Assembly (NCBI RefSeq): GCF_000208865.1
Contig: NC_018385.1
Coordinates: 1,718,724-1,782,723 of the forward strand
Source: Neospora caninum Liverpool
Taxonomy: Eukaryota; Apicomplexa; Conoidasida; Eucoccidiorida; Sarcocystidae
Direction: 5' to 3'
DNA length: 64,000 bases
Both the position numbers and the translations under genes were made by a program. This document shows positions 49,701 to 60,400 of this stretch, piece after piece. Positions within the stretch are counted from its first letter, which is position 1, and each line of letters begins with the position of its first letter. The notes under the pieces were generated by a model that was given only the letters and a program-made list of their open reading frames with translations, was not told the origin of the DNA and ran no database searches.

Positions 49701-50375
49701 AGAATGATGGCGTTCGAGTCTCTGGCATCCTGAGAGTCGCGAAGGAAGAGACAGAAGGGAGCCAAGAGGGCAAAAGACATGGAAAACGCAGAGAGCAGCG
49801 CGAACGGGCGTAGGCCCCCGGGCGTGTTCCCGTCGGGGCGTGTCCAGCGTGGACAAGGCTGCCAAGAAAGTCGGGAAGCGGCGAGGCAGAGAAACCAGCG
49901 GAGGCCGCCGACCACGCGCAAAAGTGCGTCTGGGCGGTTCCGTGAAGACGCGCGCGAGCGCAGGGATGTCGCGGAGACAAACTCGGGAGAGACTGGCGAG
50001 GAAATGGCGGGGTAGCTGGCTGAGGTGTTCTCGTACCTCGCGCGGAAACGGACAGAGAGGCACAAGAGGAAAAACAAGAGGGAAACAAACAGAGCAAAGG
50101 AGAAGAGAAAAGGGGGAGGGAAACGAGGAGAAAAACAAGGAGCGAGATCGCAGGAAGGCGGGGGAGTGCGGGTCTCTTTGTTTCGCATGAAGTTTCGTCG
50201 GCCTCACCGTGGAAAACCCTGCGGAGTCGAGAGAGGACTGGAAAACCGAGGGGTCGAGTACAGGACCAGAGCAGAGAGACGCTCCCGCTGTCTCCGATGT
50301 GCAAGGAGACACGGAAGAGGTATCTCCTCTGGCGGTGGGGCCCGTGGGGCGCGGGCGTGCTCCCTTCTTCGCCAT
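39451..50375 (-). CDS. DHX37: DEAH-box RNA helicase, DHX37/Dhr1 family
   Basis: Nucleolar ATPase that in yeast and human releases U3 snoRNA during small-subunit ribosome assembly. Sixteen exons join in phase into 1566 residues: 50208-50375, 49595-49729, 49041-49119, 48476-48737, 47186-47918, 46863-47075, 46486-46583, 46067-46204, 45479-45661, 44033-44821, 43301-43572, 42584-42878, 41565-42344, 41169-41318, 40374-40655, 39451-39574. The N-terminus has the family's SNAIILP and basic [10 protein letters not shown] stretch. Motifs: [10 protein letters not shown] (450-459), TQPRR (503-507), DEAH (571-574), SAS (614-616, normally SAT), [19 protein letters not shown] (974-981), then the OB-fold and the family-specific tail ([20 protein letters not shown] ... 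FLLSEY ... LWPPL). An acidic insertion of about 180 residues splits the second RecA domain in exon 10; a second acidic run is in exon 13. The start at 50375 gives MAKKG. Confidence 0.95.
40104..40124. repeat. (AT)n microsatellite
   Basis: Short pure AT run in the last intron of the DEAH helicase gene. Confidence 0.9.
40988..41027. repeat. (AT)20 microsatellite
   Basis: The longest uninterrupted TA run in the window, about 20 units, in the helicase intron between exons 14 and 15. It is flanked by further ATGTATATG-type units. Confidence 0.95.
42118..42180 (-). repeat. Acidic-coding GAN trinucleotide tract
   Basis: Within helicase exon 13, degenerate GAN codons encode an Asp/Glu run ([18 protein letters not shown]). 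It is coding and in frame, and forms a flexible acidic loop. Confidence 0.85.
43694..43718. repeat. (AT)n microsatellite
   Basis: About twelve AT units in the helicase intron between exons 10 and 11. Confidence 0.9.
47585..47645 (-). repeat. Serine-coding trinucleotide tract
   Basis: On the minus strand a run of TCT/TCC codons in helicase exon 5 encodes consecutive serines interrupted by Ser-Pro pairs, upstream of motif I. It is in frame and presumably disordered. Confidence 0.85.
48189..48242. repeat. TATACA/TA microsatellite
   Basis: Interrupted TA repeat with regular TATACA units in the helicase intron between exons 4 and 5. Confidence 0.9.
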
Positions 50376-52533
50376 GCTGCCCGCGCGCCCAGAAGACGAC
50401 GAGGAAAGCAAGAAAAGACGATAGAAAAGAAGGGAAGGCAGGTAAACAAAGAGAGGAAAGAAGGCAAGAGAGAGAAGAGAAGAGGGAGAAGGAATAGAGA
50501 GAAGGGAACAGGGAGAAATCAAGAAAGAGAAGGGAAGAAAGAGAAGGGAAGAAAGAGAAGGGAGGGAAGAGAGGGCGAGAGAGAAACGAGGAAGGGAGGG
50601 AAGAAGAGCGATGAAGAAGGACTGGGAAAAGCACAGGATGCGGCAGAGGCGAGAGGCGAGAGACGCGGAACTAACGATTTCGCCGCCACGCCGTGTCTCT
50701 TCGGGGCCCGCTGGCAGAATGCGGCGGATGCCGGAAACTCCGGCCGTGGGAATTCGCTTTGTGAGTAGCGAGCGTCGGCTCGGACGAGGAACACCGAGGA
50801 AATTCAGGTGGGGAGGGAGATCTCGCGCCTGGCAAAACGACACTTTTTTCGTGGACAGGACTCTGCCGGCGCGGCGACTTTGCGACGGCCGGGGACCGCG
50901 CGCGTCGGGCGAGGGACTGGCCGCTGCGTTTGGTCTTGAGAAAGCCAGGAAAGAGAAAATGTGGAAGGAGGCGAGGGGCGGTAAAGCAGGGATTTGAGAA
51001 GGCGGCGGCTGGCAAGGGAAGGACTGCTCTGGAGAAGGCCCACAGCGAGGGCACGACTTTGCGAACAGCGCTAAAAAATGCGACGTTTCGGGCACAGGGG
51101 GGAGAAAGGAGCGGGAAAAACTTTCAGAGCTCGTTGGAAAGTGGAGGAGACGCAAAGGGAGCGAAAGTCCAGGGTTTACAGAAGAAAAGATAGCGGGGAG
51201 AGCTGGACTCTCCGAAAGAGAAGACCTCGGTGCGAGGGCAGTGAATGAAGACGCGAGAACAAGACCTGTCTCCCTCTCGCGGCGATAAAAGCGCGTTGCG
51301 GCGGCACGGCTTCGCCTACACACACTTCTCGAGGGACACCGCCGCCCCCCGTTAGCCACGCGCTTCTCGCTTGCGATGTCTTTCCAGTTTCTCTCTTTTC
51401 TGTTTTCGCGAGTCCAAGTCTGCATGCGCATGCCTTCCCGTCTGCGTCCTCTTGTGTCACCCTCCGCGGCGCTGGGGGTGCTGTCCGGGCAACAGTCCTG
51501 GGAAACAGGAGAGCAGAGAGACAAGGAAACCCGGATTTGCTCGAAACCCGAACCTTGGTTCCAAAGTCGCCTCCCTTTCTCCTCAGTGGAACGTGCTTTT
51601 CTGCGATATGGTCCGTTCCTTTTCCCGCGGCGAACCCAACAAACGCCGCCCGTGCCCGCCGTAGGCGTTGCGCGCTCCCAGACCTGCAGTTTTCGGATTG
51701 GTTTTCTCTTCTCTCTCTCCCTGAATTTCTCTCAGTGTGTGTTTCGCCTTCCCGACGCTCTACGCGCCTTCCTCTGTCCAGCTCGTCGCGCCGGTGTGTG
51801 TGCCCGCTGTGGCTTGGGCCCCGTTGAGGTCTTCACGTGCGTTTTTCCGTTCCAACTGCTTTCCTCCTCTTCGCGAGCACATCGGCTGCGAACCTCGCTT
51901 TCCTCTTCCGCCCGCTGCCAACTGCGTGCCCCGAAGAAAACGCTTTTGGGACTCGCACTCCTCAGTCGGCTCGAGGGGAGTCGCGGCCGAAATCGGCTCG
52001 GGCGCGTCTTGCCCTCGCTTTCCGCGGACCCGAGAGAACCAAGGAAGTTGAGAAACCTAGCACAGTGACAGCGAGAAAAACACGACAAGGCCCCCTCTCT
52101 GCCTCCTCGTGGCCTTCATTTGCCGCAACTTCCTACCTCCATATATATATTTATTTATACATGTATATATATATATATGTATATGCCCGCCGTTTGCCTC
52201 TTCCATCCAGTCTCTCTTGAATCCTCAGGTCTCAGATGCTCAGCTCTCCGACACGTGCTCTGTCGGTCTCCTTCTCTGTTGCTGTCTGTGCCTTTTCTGT
52301 CCCCGCCGTGAGTGCCGCCGGGGGCGCCGCGTTCGCTTCCGTCTTATCCTAGGCTTCTTTGTGGCCAGGCCCGCTCGCTTCTCATCCCCTTGAGAGCGTG
52401 TGTTGCCTCTCGCCTTTGTTTGCTGCGTTTGCCCCGCTTCCCGATTTCTCTGCGTTTTTTTTTCGCCCCGTCTCTGCTTCGCTTCTCCCCTTCCCTCGGA
52501 AGCCCCGAGTCGACCGGCAGCGGTGGAGAGACC
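50376..52533. promoter_or_regulatory. Divergent 2.2-kb spacer, DEAH helicase and TLC gene
   Basis: Both flanking genes start here and point outward, so both promoters must lie within. From about 50400 to 50640 the plus strand is almost pure purine with repeated GAAGGGAAGAAAGAGAAGG-type units, so the helicase side has a polypyrimidine leader. Nearer the TLC gene there is a short TA repeat (about 52140-52182). No gene was found in between. Confidence 0.5.
52140..52182. repeat. TA-rich microsatellite
   Basis: Interrupted TATATATTTATTTATACATG and TA units about 350 bp upstream of the TLC gene start. Confidence 0.85.
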
Positions 52534-53862
52534 ATGGCGGCGGGCAACGCTCCGGACTCTGTCCCCTCTGGGGGTGACGCGCGCCCCTCCAGCTCGCCGT
52601 CTTCCGGCATCCAGGCCAGCATTCTGCCTCCTTTTGCTTCCGAGGCGAGTTCGTTCCTGCCCGCGATGACTTACTCGGACATGGCCTCGTCCCCGCTCCT
52701 CTACGTTAGCTGCATCTCGTCCTTCTTCCTCGCGCATGCACTTCTCGTCTGTCTGCTGCGTCTCTCTCGCGCCAAGTCGCCGTTGCTGGCCACGTGCGCC
52801 TTTCCTCGCCACGGTGTCAATCGGATCATCTCCACACTGCATGCGTGCGTCGTCATCAACTGGGCGTTGCTTATCCTCCTCGAGGACTCGACCGCGCACC
52901 GCCCGTCTCTCCCTGTTCCCCCCTCGTCTTCCGCCTCCGCGCGGTGTCTGTTCCACTTTGGGCGCCCCGTGACGGACTACGAAAGGCCGATGTTGCTGTT
53001 TTCGCTCAGCTACTTTCTGTACGACACCTTGTACGAGCTCGCGTCGTGGGACCTGTCGTCTGTGCTTCACCACGTGACGAGTCTCGTTGGCCTCGTGAAT
53101 GTTTTGGTTGTCGACCGCGCCGGCACAGACCTCGTGACTGCGCTCCTCGTCGCCGAGGTCAGCACTCCGGCGCTGCATCTGCGCTACTTCCTCGTCCAAT
53201 ATGCGAAGCGTGCGGAGGCGCTGGCGAAAACCTACTCGGTCGGCGAGCCGGATGCAGAGACGACGCCCCGGGAGCAAACGAAGCACGGAGACGCGGCAAC
53301 GGAGCGAAGCTGTCGACACCGCGGCGCGGAAACCGCGACCGAGACGACGGGCGAAAGCGAGACGGGGAGAAGGGGTCCGGAGAGAGCCGCGAACGAGAGC
53401 GCAAAGGGGACCGACGGTTCGCGTGTCGCTCCAGGTCTTCCCGGCCAAGAAACAGGTTCGCGTCCAGGCAACGACTGTGTTCCGGTGGACAAAACGTCGC
53501 CGCAGGCAGTCGCTCAGGCCCTCGGAAAACACGACTTCCGTGGGCCTCTGGACGCCGTCGAGAGGGCGTTCTTCATCATTTTTCTCTTTGGTCGAGGCGT
53601 CGCCGCCCCGTGTCTCGTGTACGCGTGTGTGACGTGCGGGTCCACGCCGGTGCTCGTCCGCATCGGATCAGTCGGCATTCTCGTCGTCAGCGTCTTCTGG
53701 ATGATTCTCCTGTTCCGCGGCCTCCTCAAGCGTCTGAACAAAGCTGCGGGGGCAAGTGCGGGCGTCGCACCGTGGAAACCCGAGCCCAGGAAGCGCGAAT
53801 ATAGTGTACGTCCATCTGAGGAGGTAGGCGAGTGCAGACGCCAAGTTGGCGAGGAAAGCTAG
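52534..53862 (+). CDS. TLC-domain multi-pass membrane protein
   Basis: A single open frame of 442 residues beginning at an ATG in strong context (gagaccATGG). The longer frame upstream (from 52312) lacks such context. Membrane segments lie near residues 49-71, 95-115, 145-165, 180-200, 205-228, 345-365 and 372-400. The central part matches the TRAM-LAG1-CLN8 (TLC) fold: SYFLYDTLYEL, the paired histidines in SSVLHHVTSLVGL, and TALLVAEVSTPALHLRYFL, close in feel to TLCD/TMEM56 proteins. Members act in lipid sensing, transport or ceramide synthesis; the substrate cannot be read from sequence. A hydrophilic loop of about 110 residues (about 229-338), rich in Thr, Glu and Arg, interrupts the domain before the last two segments. 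A GTACGT donor after residue S420 leaves open a spliced, longer C-terminus. Confidence 0.8.
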   Translation: MAAGNAPDSVPSGGDARPSSSPSSGIQASILPPFASEASSFLPAMTYSDMASSPLLYVSCISSFFLAHALLVCLLRLSRAKSPLLATCAFPRHGVNRIISTLHACVVINWALLILLEDSTAHRPSLPVPPSSSASARCLFHFGRPVTDYERPMLLFSLSYFLYDTLYELASWDLSSVLHHVTSLVGLVNVLVVDRAGTDLVTALLVAEVSTPALHLRYFLVQYAKRAEALAKTYSVGEPDAETTPREQTKHGDAATERSCRHRGAETATETTGESETGRRGPERAANESAKGTDGSRVAPGLPGQETGSRPGNDCVPVDKTSPQAVAQALGKHDFRGPLDAVERAFFIIFLFGRGVAAPCLVYACVTCGSTPVLVRIGSVGILVVSVFWMILLFRGLLKRLNKAAGASAGVAPWKPEPRKREYSVRPSEEVGECRRQVGEES

Positions 53863-55850
53863 AGGGTGGAAAAACCAACTGCAAAAGCGACTTAAACGCA
53901 GTGCTCGAACACCCTTTCACTTTGTCTCGGTCTCGCTTCGGCTTTTGCCCGCGAGGCGAGCCGCCCAAGAAACAGTCAGTCCACGAGAGGGCGGGGGAAA
54001 TGGAGAAAAACGGTCACGCTCTCACCGTTCAACGCAGCGCGTGGCCAGGCTGTCTCATCCTCATGCGCCGGGAGTCTCCGCTGCGGTTCGCCCGAGACTC
54101 CACTGGCGTCCCATCGGGCTGGAGAGAGGCGCGCAAGGTATCGCGCATGTCTGGAAACGACGCACAGCCCGTGGGGCTTTTTCTGCTGGAGAGCAGCGCG
54201 CTCGAGGGGTGCGGACTCCCGATCGCCCCAACTGGCTGAGAAAGTGATAGAGCCTATATCCATAAATGTGCGTGAACGTGGATGCAAAGCTGCGTACCTA
54301 TTTATCGAGAGATCAGCCTGTCTCAAACAGATGTGACACGTGGATGCATATGTCCACATGTATAGAGGCCAAAGGGACAGGCCCGATCGGACTGTGAAGA
54401 TTTGTGTGGAATGCGTCCTGTTTTTTCGGACCTCTGAGGCGTTGAACTGCCGGCTCGCCCCCTCTCGCGCACCATGTGGCAGCGAGGGACAGACGGGGAG
54501 TGGCGAGATTGTCAAACGTTACGGCCGGCCGAAACTCGATTTGGCGCGCCTCTGATGGGCCAGTGGCGTCTCGGGAATGCATACACGAAGCCTCCGGATT
54601 TCAGGTCTGCTCAGACTCGTAATTGTGAGGCCCTACCAGATATGATGCCGAGCTACCTTCTTGTAGTCCACCTACACATTGACGTGTCTATACTCATACA
54701 CGGGCGTGGCGATTTACACAGTCGGGCACAGGCGGTGACCGGAGAGACTGACATTCGTTTCAGGCTCTTTTCTTGTGCGGGCACTGCGGGCGTGTCTTCG
54801 ACCAGGAGCGCCGATTGCACTCGTCGTGCACACATCGCAACGAGATCCTTGTTCCGCACATTTACTCTGGTGTCAACACCTCGGTCTGGAGCTGGGATTT
54901 GTCTGTGTTCACTGAACCAATTTTCGCCGTGACACATCACTTTCATACACGATGAAACGTCGCCAGAGTTGAATGCAGACACGCGCCGCATCGCACAAGT
55001 TTGTGAGTGAAAAACGTAGGCCAGCAGAGGGACAGCTCTGTCTGGCTTTTACTCGGAACCGAATGAAGAGAGGCCACAATGAAGCATTTGTTGACTCAGC
55101 CCCTACGCTGAGGGCCAGGCGCGCCGCTCCGGTTCGCAAGGCAAGCAGTGAGCGCACGTATGACCCACATCTGAAAGTATCCGGACGAACCTGCAGGAAT
55201 GAGGAAACTTAAGAATGCATGGAGTGTCGCCGATTTTTAGGCGACGAGGATGTTTTCGAAGCGGGTGTCCGCAAACTTTTCCGTTCTGTCTGGTCTGGGA
55301 AGTTCCATCAAACCGAAAGCCGCTTGTAAGAAGATGCAGGCTGTTTGCGGGACAGCAAAATGGACAATATGGTGTGTGCCTGCTTAGCTTTTTTTCGCAG
55401 TGCAACTTGTATGCGAGGGATTCCGCCCAAAAGACGCATTTCCGCTGCCGCAGGCAGCTGCGTTGGCAGGAAACACTGTCAGGGGGGATCAAGATCGTCG
55501 CCCACAAGAACCCCAAGTTTGAGATCGACACAAAAAATCAAAAGTTTGTCACGCACTCGCAAAGATTTGCCTGCGGTTCCGTCGGAGCTGGGCTTGTCAG
55601 GGCAGTCATCCGCAACCAACCTCGCGACTCTGGGAGGAATCGAGAGGCTTGCGCAAGCAGCTGTCTTGCTTTTTCGTTTCTAGTTCACTTCCATGTGAAG
55701 ACCGTCGCCGGGGGCTGTTTGCCGAAATAGCCACAATGCTTCACTCATCTGGTGTTCTGTTCTCAAGGCGATTGCACGACAGGCCTGTGGACCCGGTTTT
55801 CCCATAAAACGTAAGTAAAAGCACACTGACTGGTCCAGGAGCTAAACTTG
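53863..55850. other. Spacer with one zinc-finger-like exon candidate
   Basis: I see no complete gene. The only part with a recognisable motif is the C2HC-like frame at 54764-54955. Another frame (55345-55683) ends with helix-like sequence but has no motif or splice partner. Confidence 0.35.
54764..54955 (+). CDS. Candidate exon with C2HC-like zinc finger
   Basis: After an acceptor (acattcgtttcag) the frame opens as ALFLCGHCGRVFDQERRLH and continues SSCTHRNE, to a stop at 54953. The pattern C-x2-C-G-R-x-F, then Arg-Leu, then His and Cys/His resembles C2HC-type fingers. It is in phase 0, which would fit the optional donor near the end of the TLC gene, but the gap of 1 kb and the lack of other evidence leave its gene unassigned. 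It could be a chance match. Confidence 0.25.
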   Translation, partial: ALFLCGHCGRVFDQERRLHSSCTHRNEILVPHIYSGVNTSVWSWDLSVFTEPIFAVTHHFHTR

Positions 55851-57370
55851 CTATTCAACACCGCTCGTAAGAGCTCTCACAAATTGCTCTGTGGAATGGA
55901 GGACGGTTTGGAGAAGTGTGACAACTTCATAGCTCCGTCCAGTTTTCTGTGTGTTCATTGCCTTCTCGAGCAAGCTGTGCAGGGATGAGGCACCGTCGCC
56001 GACTTTTTCGTAGGGGCTTTGTGTGCGATAGGTGCGTACATGGAAATTTGAATCGGATACTGTCACAGAAGTGCCTGGGCCCACTTTCAAGGCGGCCACT
56101 CATCTGCGCCGTGGCGTGCAGTCGTTACACACACGACTAGTGAAAAGTAGACAAGATATTCCCGTGATTGAGTTGGTTTGCGGTTTCGCACGTCCCTCGT
56201 TTGCCTGCGCTGGTACGGTGACAACGCTCTGCTAAATTTGTTCCTTACCGATTCTCTCTTTCCCACAAACCCTCCGGGCTTCCAGAAGATCGGCTATTGT
56301 GCTTCAAAAGCAGATCCGAGAGCCACTGCTGATCTGCTCTGGTGTTCCCCAAGAATGCTGCATGCAGTTTATGCAGGGGACCCTCAGCTATCTAGTTCCT
56401 GGCTCGTGAACAGGCACGTGATCCTCTCCACGAAGGACTCTTTCTCGATCTTTTCATCGGTGTGAGAATGTGTGCCTTTTTCCATTGTTTCCTCTGCGTT
56501 TTTCTCGGCCACCTCTCCTCTCTCTTTCCGTGTGTTAGAGCTCCTCCCCCCTCTTGTCCGCGTCAGCGGTTCTACTATCAGCGCCGGGGTACGAGACGCA
56601 CTGCCGCTATGACAGGCAATTTCCTGGTTGGGTGTGACCTCTTTCTTTCATCCTGTTGTCTCTCTGCCCGAGCCAAACGTCTGCGAGTTTTCTTCTCACA
56701 GCAGTTTTCTTCTCACAGCAGCAAACAGCTCTTGTAGAGCGACGCTCAGGCTGGTCCCGTGCGGTGGTGTGTGGCAACGGGGATGGCAGGTGTACGTACA
56801 GCTCCTGCCCCAGTCGCCCATCACTGCCTCCATTGCTTTTAACCAGGTGTTTCTTCCTCGTTTTTTCTCGTTCATCCAATGAACTGATTTCGAGGGTGCG
56901 AACGCTCGGTCGCCACGTCCGCCTTTGCCCCGTCCACCGACACGCGCATCCACTGCTCCGCAGCGTTTGCGGGCTCCAGCGGTGCGCGCGGACAGAAGCG
57001 ACGCTCTCTGCGGTTAGCGAGAGAGTGCAAGGGAGAGAAAGCGAGGGAATGGACGGAGAAGAGAAGGCAGAAAGAAACAGAGAGCGAGAAACCCGACATC
57101 GAAGGGAGGAGGGCCTCACATTCGATGACCTCGACGGGTCCTTCCCATAGCGTGAAAGGCGTCGCTCGCCCCGCCTGTTTGCAGCCGCGGAGAGGCTCCG
57201 AGGTCTGCAGCTCGTCAGGGAGCGACGGGGCAGAGCAAGGATGAGCGCCCACTGAATTTCGTTTGCATGGTTAACAAATCGTCGAAAAGTGCGCAGAAAA
57301 GCCTACCAAATCGGAGGATAGGTTCCGTGCACGCGGACGGCGCGCCAGCGGCGTTTCTCGGCGTTGGCAT
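55851..57370 (-). CDS. Unrecognised multi-exon minus-strand gene
   Basis: Pieces supported: exon 57307-57370 (ATG at 57370, MPTPRNAAGAP), exon 57120-57251 in matching phase (GRATPFTLWEGPVEVIE), a middle exon near 56700-56855 entered in phase 1 (MEAVMGDWGR ... LSVALQELFAAV, donor GTGAGA), exon 56249-56357 with strong sites (tgcatgcag acceptor, CG|GTAAGG donor; NTRADQQWLSDLLLKHN), and a terminal frame ending at 55851 (SPYEKVGDGASSLHSLLEKA ... HSTEQFVRALTSGVE). The pieces are clearly protein-like, but the joins between the middle exon, 56249-56357 and the last frame are not resolved: phase 2 meets phase 1 at the last join. The first intron would be only 55 bp. I recognise no family. The gene runs head-to-head with the OST3/OST6 gene. 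Confidence 0.4.
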
Positions 57371-57449
57371 GCTGCGAAGTTTGTCGGTCCCTTTTGAAAG
57401 CGAGCACACTTCAGGCACCACTAAAATAAGTGAGACTTGGGTCCTCACC

Positions 57450-60400
57450 ATGGCGGGTCGCGTTGTAGAGCCGAGTGTCCTTTCTCGCACTCGCCTCATG
57501 CGTGTCTCCTCTGCTTCGTCTTGCCGCATGCCGGCGGCCTCCACTGTCCTCTCGACTCCTCGCCTCTCCTCAGGGTTGGCCCCTTTCTGTTCCTTCCGTC
57601 CGCCTTCTCGCGCCAGTGTCGCGTGTCCGCTCCTGGCCATCGTGTGCCTCGGCCTCTCGGTTCTTGACCTGCGCGTCCCTTCCTCTTCCCCCTGCGTCTG
57701 CTTCGGGAATGCCGCCGAGCCTGCTGTCTCCGTCCCGGTCTCCACTTCGTCCCTCCAGCGACGTGAGGAGTTGCTTTTGCGTGCCCAGGCTTCGCCGTCC
57801 TTTGTTGTCTCGCTCGACGGGGAGGCGTACAACTCCCTGCTCCTCGCGTCCCTACCCACAGTCCCCACCGACGGCGGCTGGCGACGTCGGCGGGCCGTCC
57901 GCGCCGCCTCGCTCTTCCGGCGCCAGACGCCCCACCGTCCCTACCACCTCTTTGTGCTTTACTCTCTCGTCGGGGACGCCGAACGCCACGCCCGCTGCAA
58001 CGAGTGCAAAGATGCCCTCGACGCCTTCACGAGAATCTCCGAGGCGTACTGGGCTGCAGGTACGCCCGCACGTCAGGGTAATCGCAACGCGTCTGCTAGT
58101 GCCGCCGCAGCCAAGACAACGCTTCTCGCTGAACACGGATTGCCTTTCGGCGGCCATCCACGAAGCGCTATCGATGTACACCTCGGGTTTTAAATAGGGA
58201 TCCAGCGGGCTGTTCACTTCTCGAGACCGTGAGGGTGGACCCGAACCCGCGGGGCATGCTTTGGCGACAAGCAAAGACACTGGCTGTCCGTCGCTCTCAG
58301 ATCGATTCACGCTCGAGATGTACGGAACTGCATTCTCTGGGTGCTCCACCGGAAGAACCTTTCTGTTCCAGTGTACCTGTCTGGGAATGCATGCATATTT
58401 CGCCGGATACAGATGTATATCTGAATACAGATATATATATATATATAGGTTGTGAGCGACAGGTAGAGTCGCAGGGACGTAATATTCCGATGGTTGACGC
58501 AGATGCCTTTGCTCTTCAGATATGATAAACGCGTTTATAAAGGGAGAGATATCGGAATGTTTGCGCGTGCGTTTGCATTTGAGCGTTGTGGGGGGGGGGC
58601 GTGCTTCCAAATCTCTCTTCCGACCTTTGCGCAGGCGCTTCGATGTCCCCTCGGGCACAGAAAGGCACGCGTGCGGCATTCCTGCCTCCCGCGGTCGCCC
58701 CGGTGGTCTTTGCCGTCGTCGACGTGGCGCGGTTGAACCAGACGCCTGCCCTGCATGCGTTGCCGTCCCTGCCTGCTGTGGCGCACATTCCGCCTTCTCT
58801 GTTGCCTGGGGAGGAAGAGGAAGAAGAGGGAGAAGACGACGAAGACGAGTTTAATCCCGAGGACCAGTGGGCGAAGATGATTGCCAATGCCCCCCTTCCT
58901 TTTCCTCGCGACGAAGTCCTGGTTCTTCAGAGAGCCATCAACGACGCGGGGGTGAAGAAGAGCATGCTCGAGTGGGTCAATATGAAGGCGGAAAGGTAGG
59001 TCTTCCCGCAACCTCGGTGACCCTCGGATGCATATTGTCCGTGTGTCCCTTTCGGTGCGCAGAAGCGGAGATGAACAGCCACTTCGCGACCGCATTCCTT
59101 TCTTGGGGGAAACGGCTGTGGCGTCTCGTCAGACGCAGGCAGGCAGCGAAAGCCCCTCGTTTATGGTTTTTCGTTTCGACCTTATCTCGCGGCCCAATCG
59201 GTATCGTCTTGACGCGATGGGGCGTGGGAAATCAATCTGAGGGAATCTGTAGAGACGCAACGTACACCAGCCAGGGTGGCAAGTCCGCGGAGGTCTTCTG
59301 TGTCCCGGTCCGTGCGTGCGCGAACTTCCTTGCGAGGAAGAAAACGACAAGCGTCTCGCGTAGCTCGGAAGCTCGCAACTGCCCAGCTTGTGCTCCTTTC
59401 CTGTTGGGATGGGATCTGTGGCTCCGTTGAGTCGTCCCACTAACAGAGAGGTAGCGAGGAAAACTCGAACGCACGGACAGGTCCACAGTGCAGGATGCAA
59501 GTCGACGACGCTCAGACGCCACGTGCATTGCATGCTACCTTGAGTGAAAACCATTGGGCTTTTATGTTAGCTGGGACAGTTTCCGGCTGCTCTCTTCTCG
59601 TTCCGCGAGCGGCCACAGGGACAGGCTCGATCGCACTTGTGTGTATACCGGGACGTTTTTGAACGAGAACACCAGTTCTCAGTCTTGTGACAGTTTTTTA
59701 TGCCTTCCTCGTTGTAAGCCTCTCGTCGTGCCTTGACATGTTCAGTGATTTCCTGATATCATCTTCAGAGAAGGAAAAGCTCTACTACCTTCCTCTCCAT
59801 GGTGCGTCTCACGGAGGATTTTTGTGCTTCCCACGGCGTGTCAGAGGGGAACCATCCACGTGTGTTTTTTCTTGTCTGTTTTCCTCGCATTTCTCAGGAA
59901 CGTGACAATCCCGACGACGATTTGGATGGATCCGAGGTCGCTGTGTGTGATCCTGGCGTTCCTCTGTTTTCTCCTGTTCCTCGCTCGACGTCTCCTTCAG
60001 CTGCTGCCCAAGCAACCCTGGCTCCTGTCTGGCGGCGCCTGCTTCGTCTACTGGCTAAGCACGAGCGGCCTGGTTTTCTCCATCCACAATCGCGTCCCGC
60101 TATTTGCAGTTCACCCGGAGACGCAGCAGAAGGTGTTTGTCGTTCCCAATTCTCGGGGACAGTATTTCCTTGAGGGCTTTGTCATGAGCGCATGTGCGAC
60201 TGCGTGCGGCCTGGCTGCCGCTTTTCTTGTCTTCTTGCCTTCCGCGTTTCTCCCCTCGCGTGAAGAGCTCGACGAGGAGACTTGTGCGCCGGACTACCAG
60301 ACACGAAAAGAACGCGGGATGCAATCGGCGCTGACGTGCCCCCCTCGTCTTTGTCCACGAGACGAGAGGCAGGGCGTGAACGAGAAGGGCATCCATTTTG

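Noticed and set aside
56280..56465. Plus-strand frame antisense to the 56249-56357 exon
   Set aside because: The minus-strand exon has stronger splice sites on both sides and a more protein-like translation; the plus frame ends in a stop with no partner exon.
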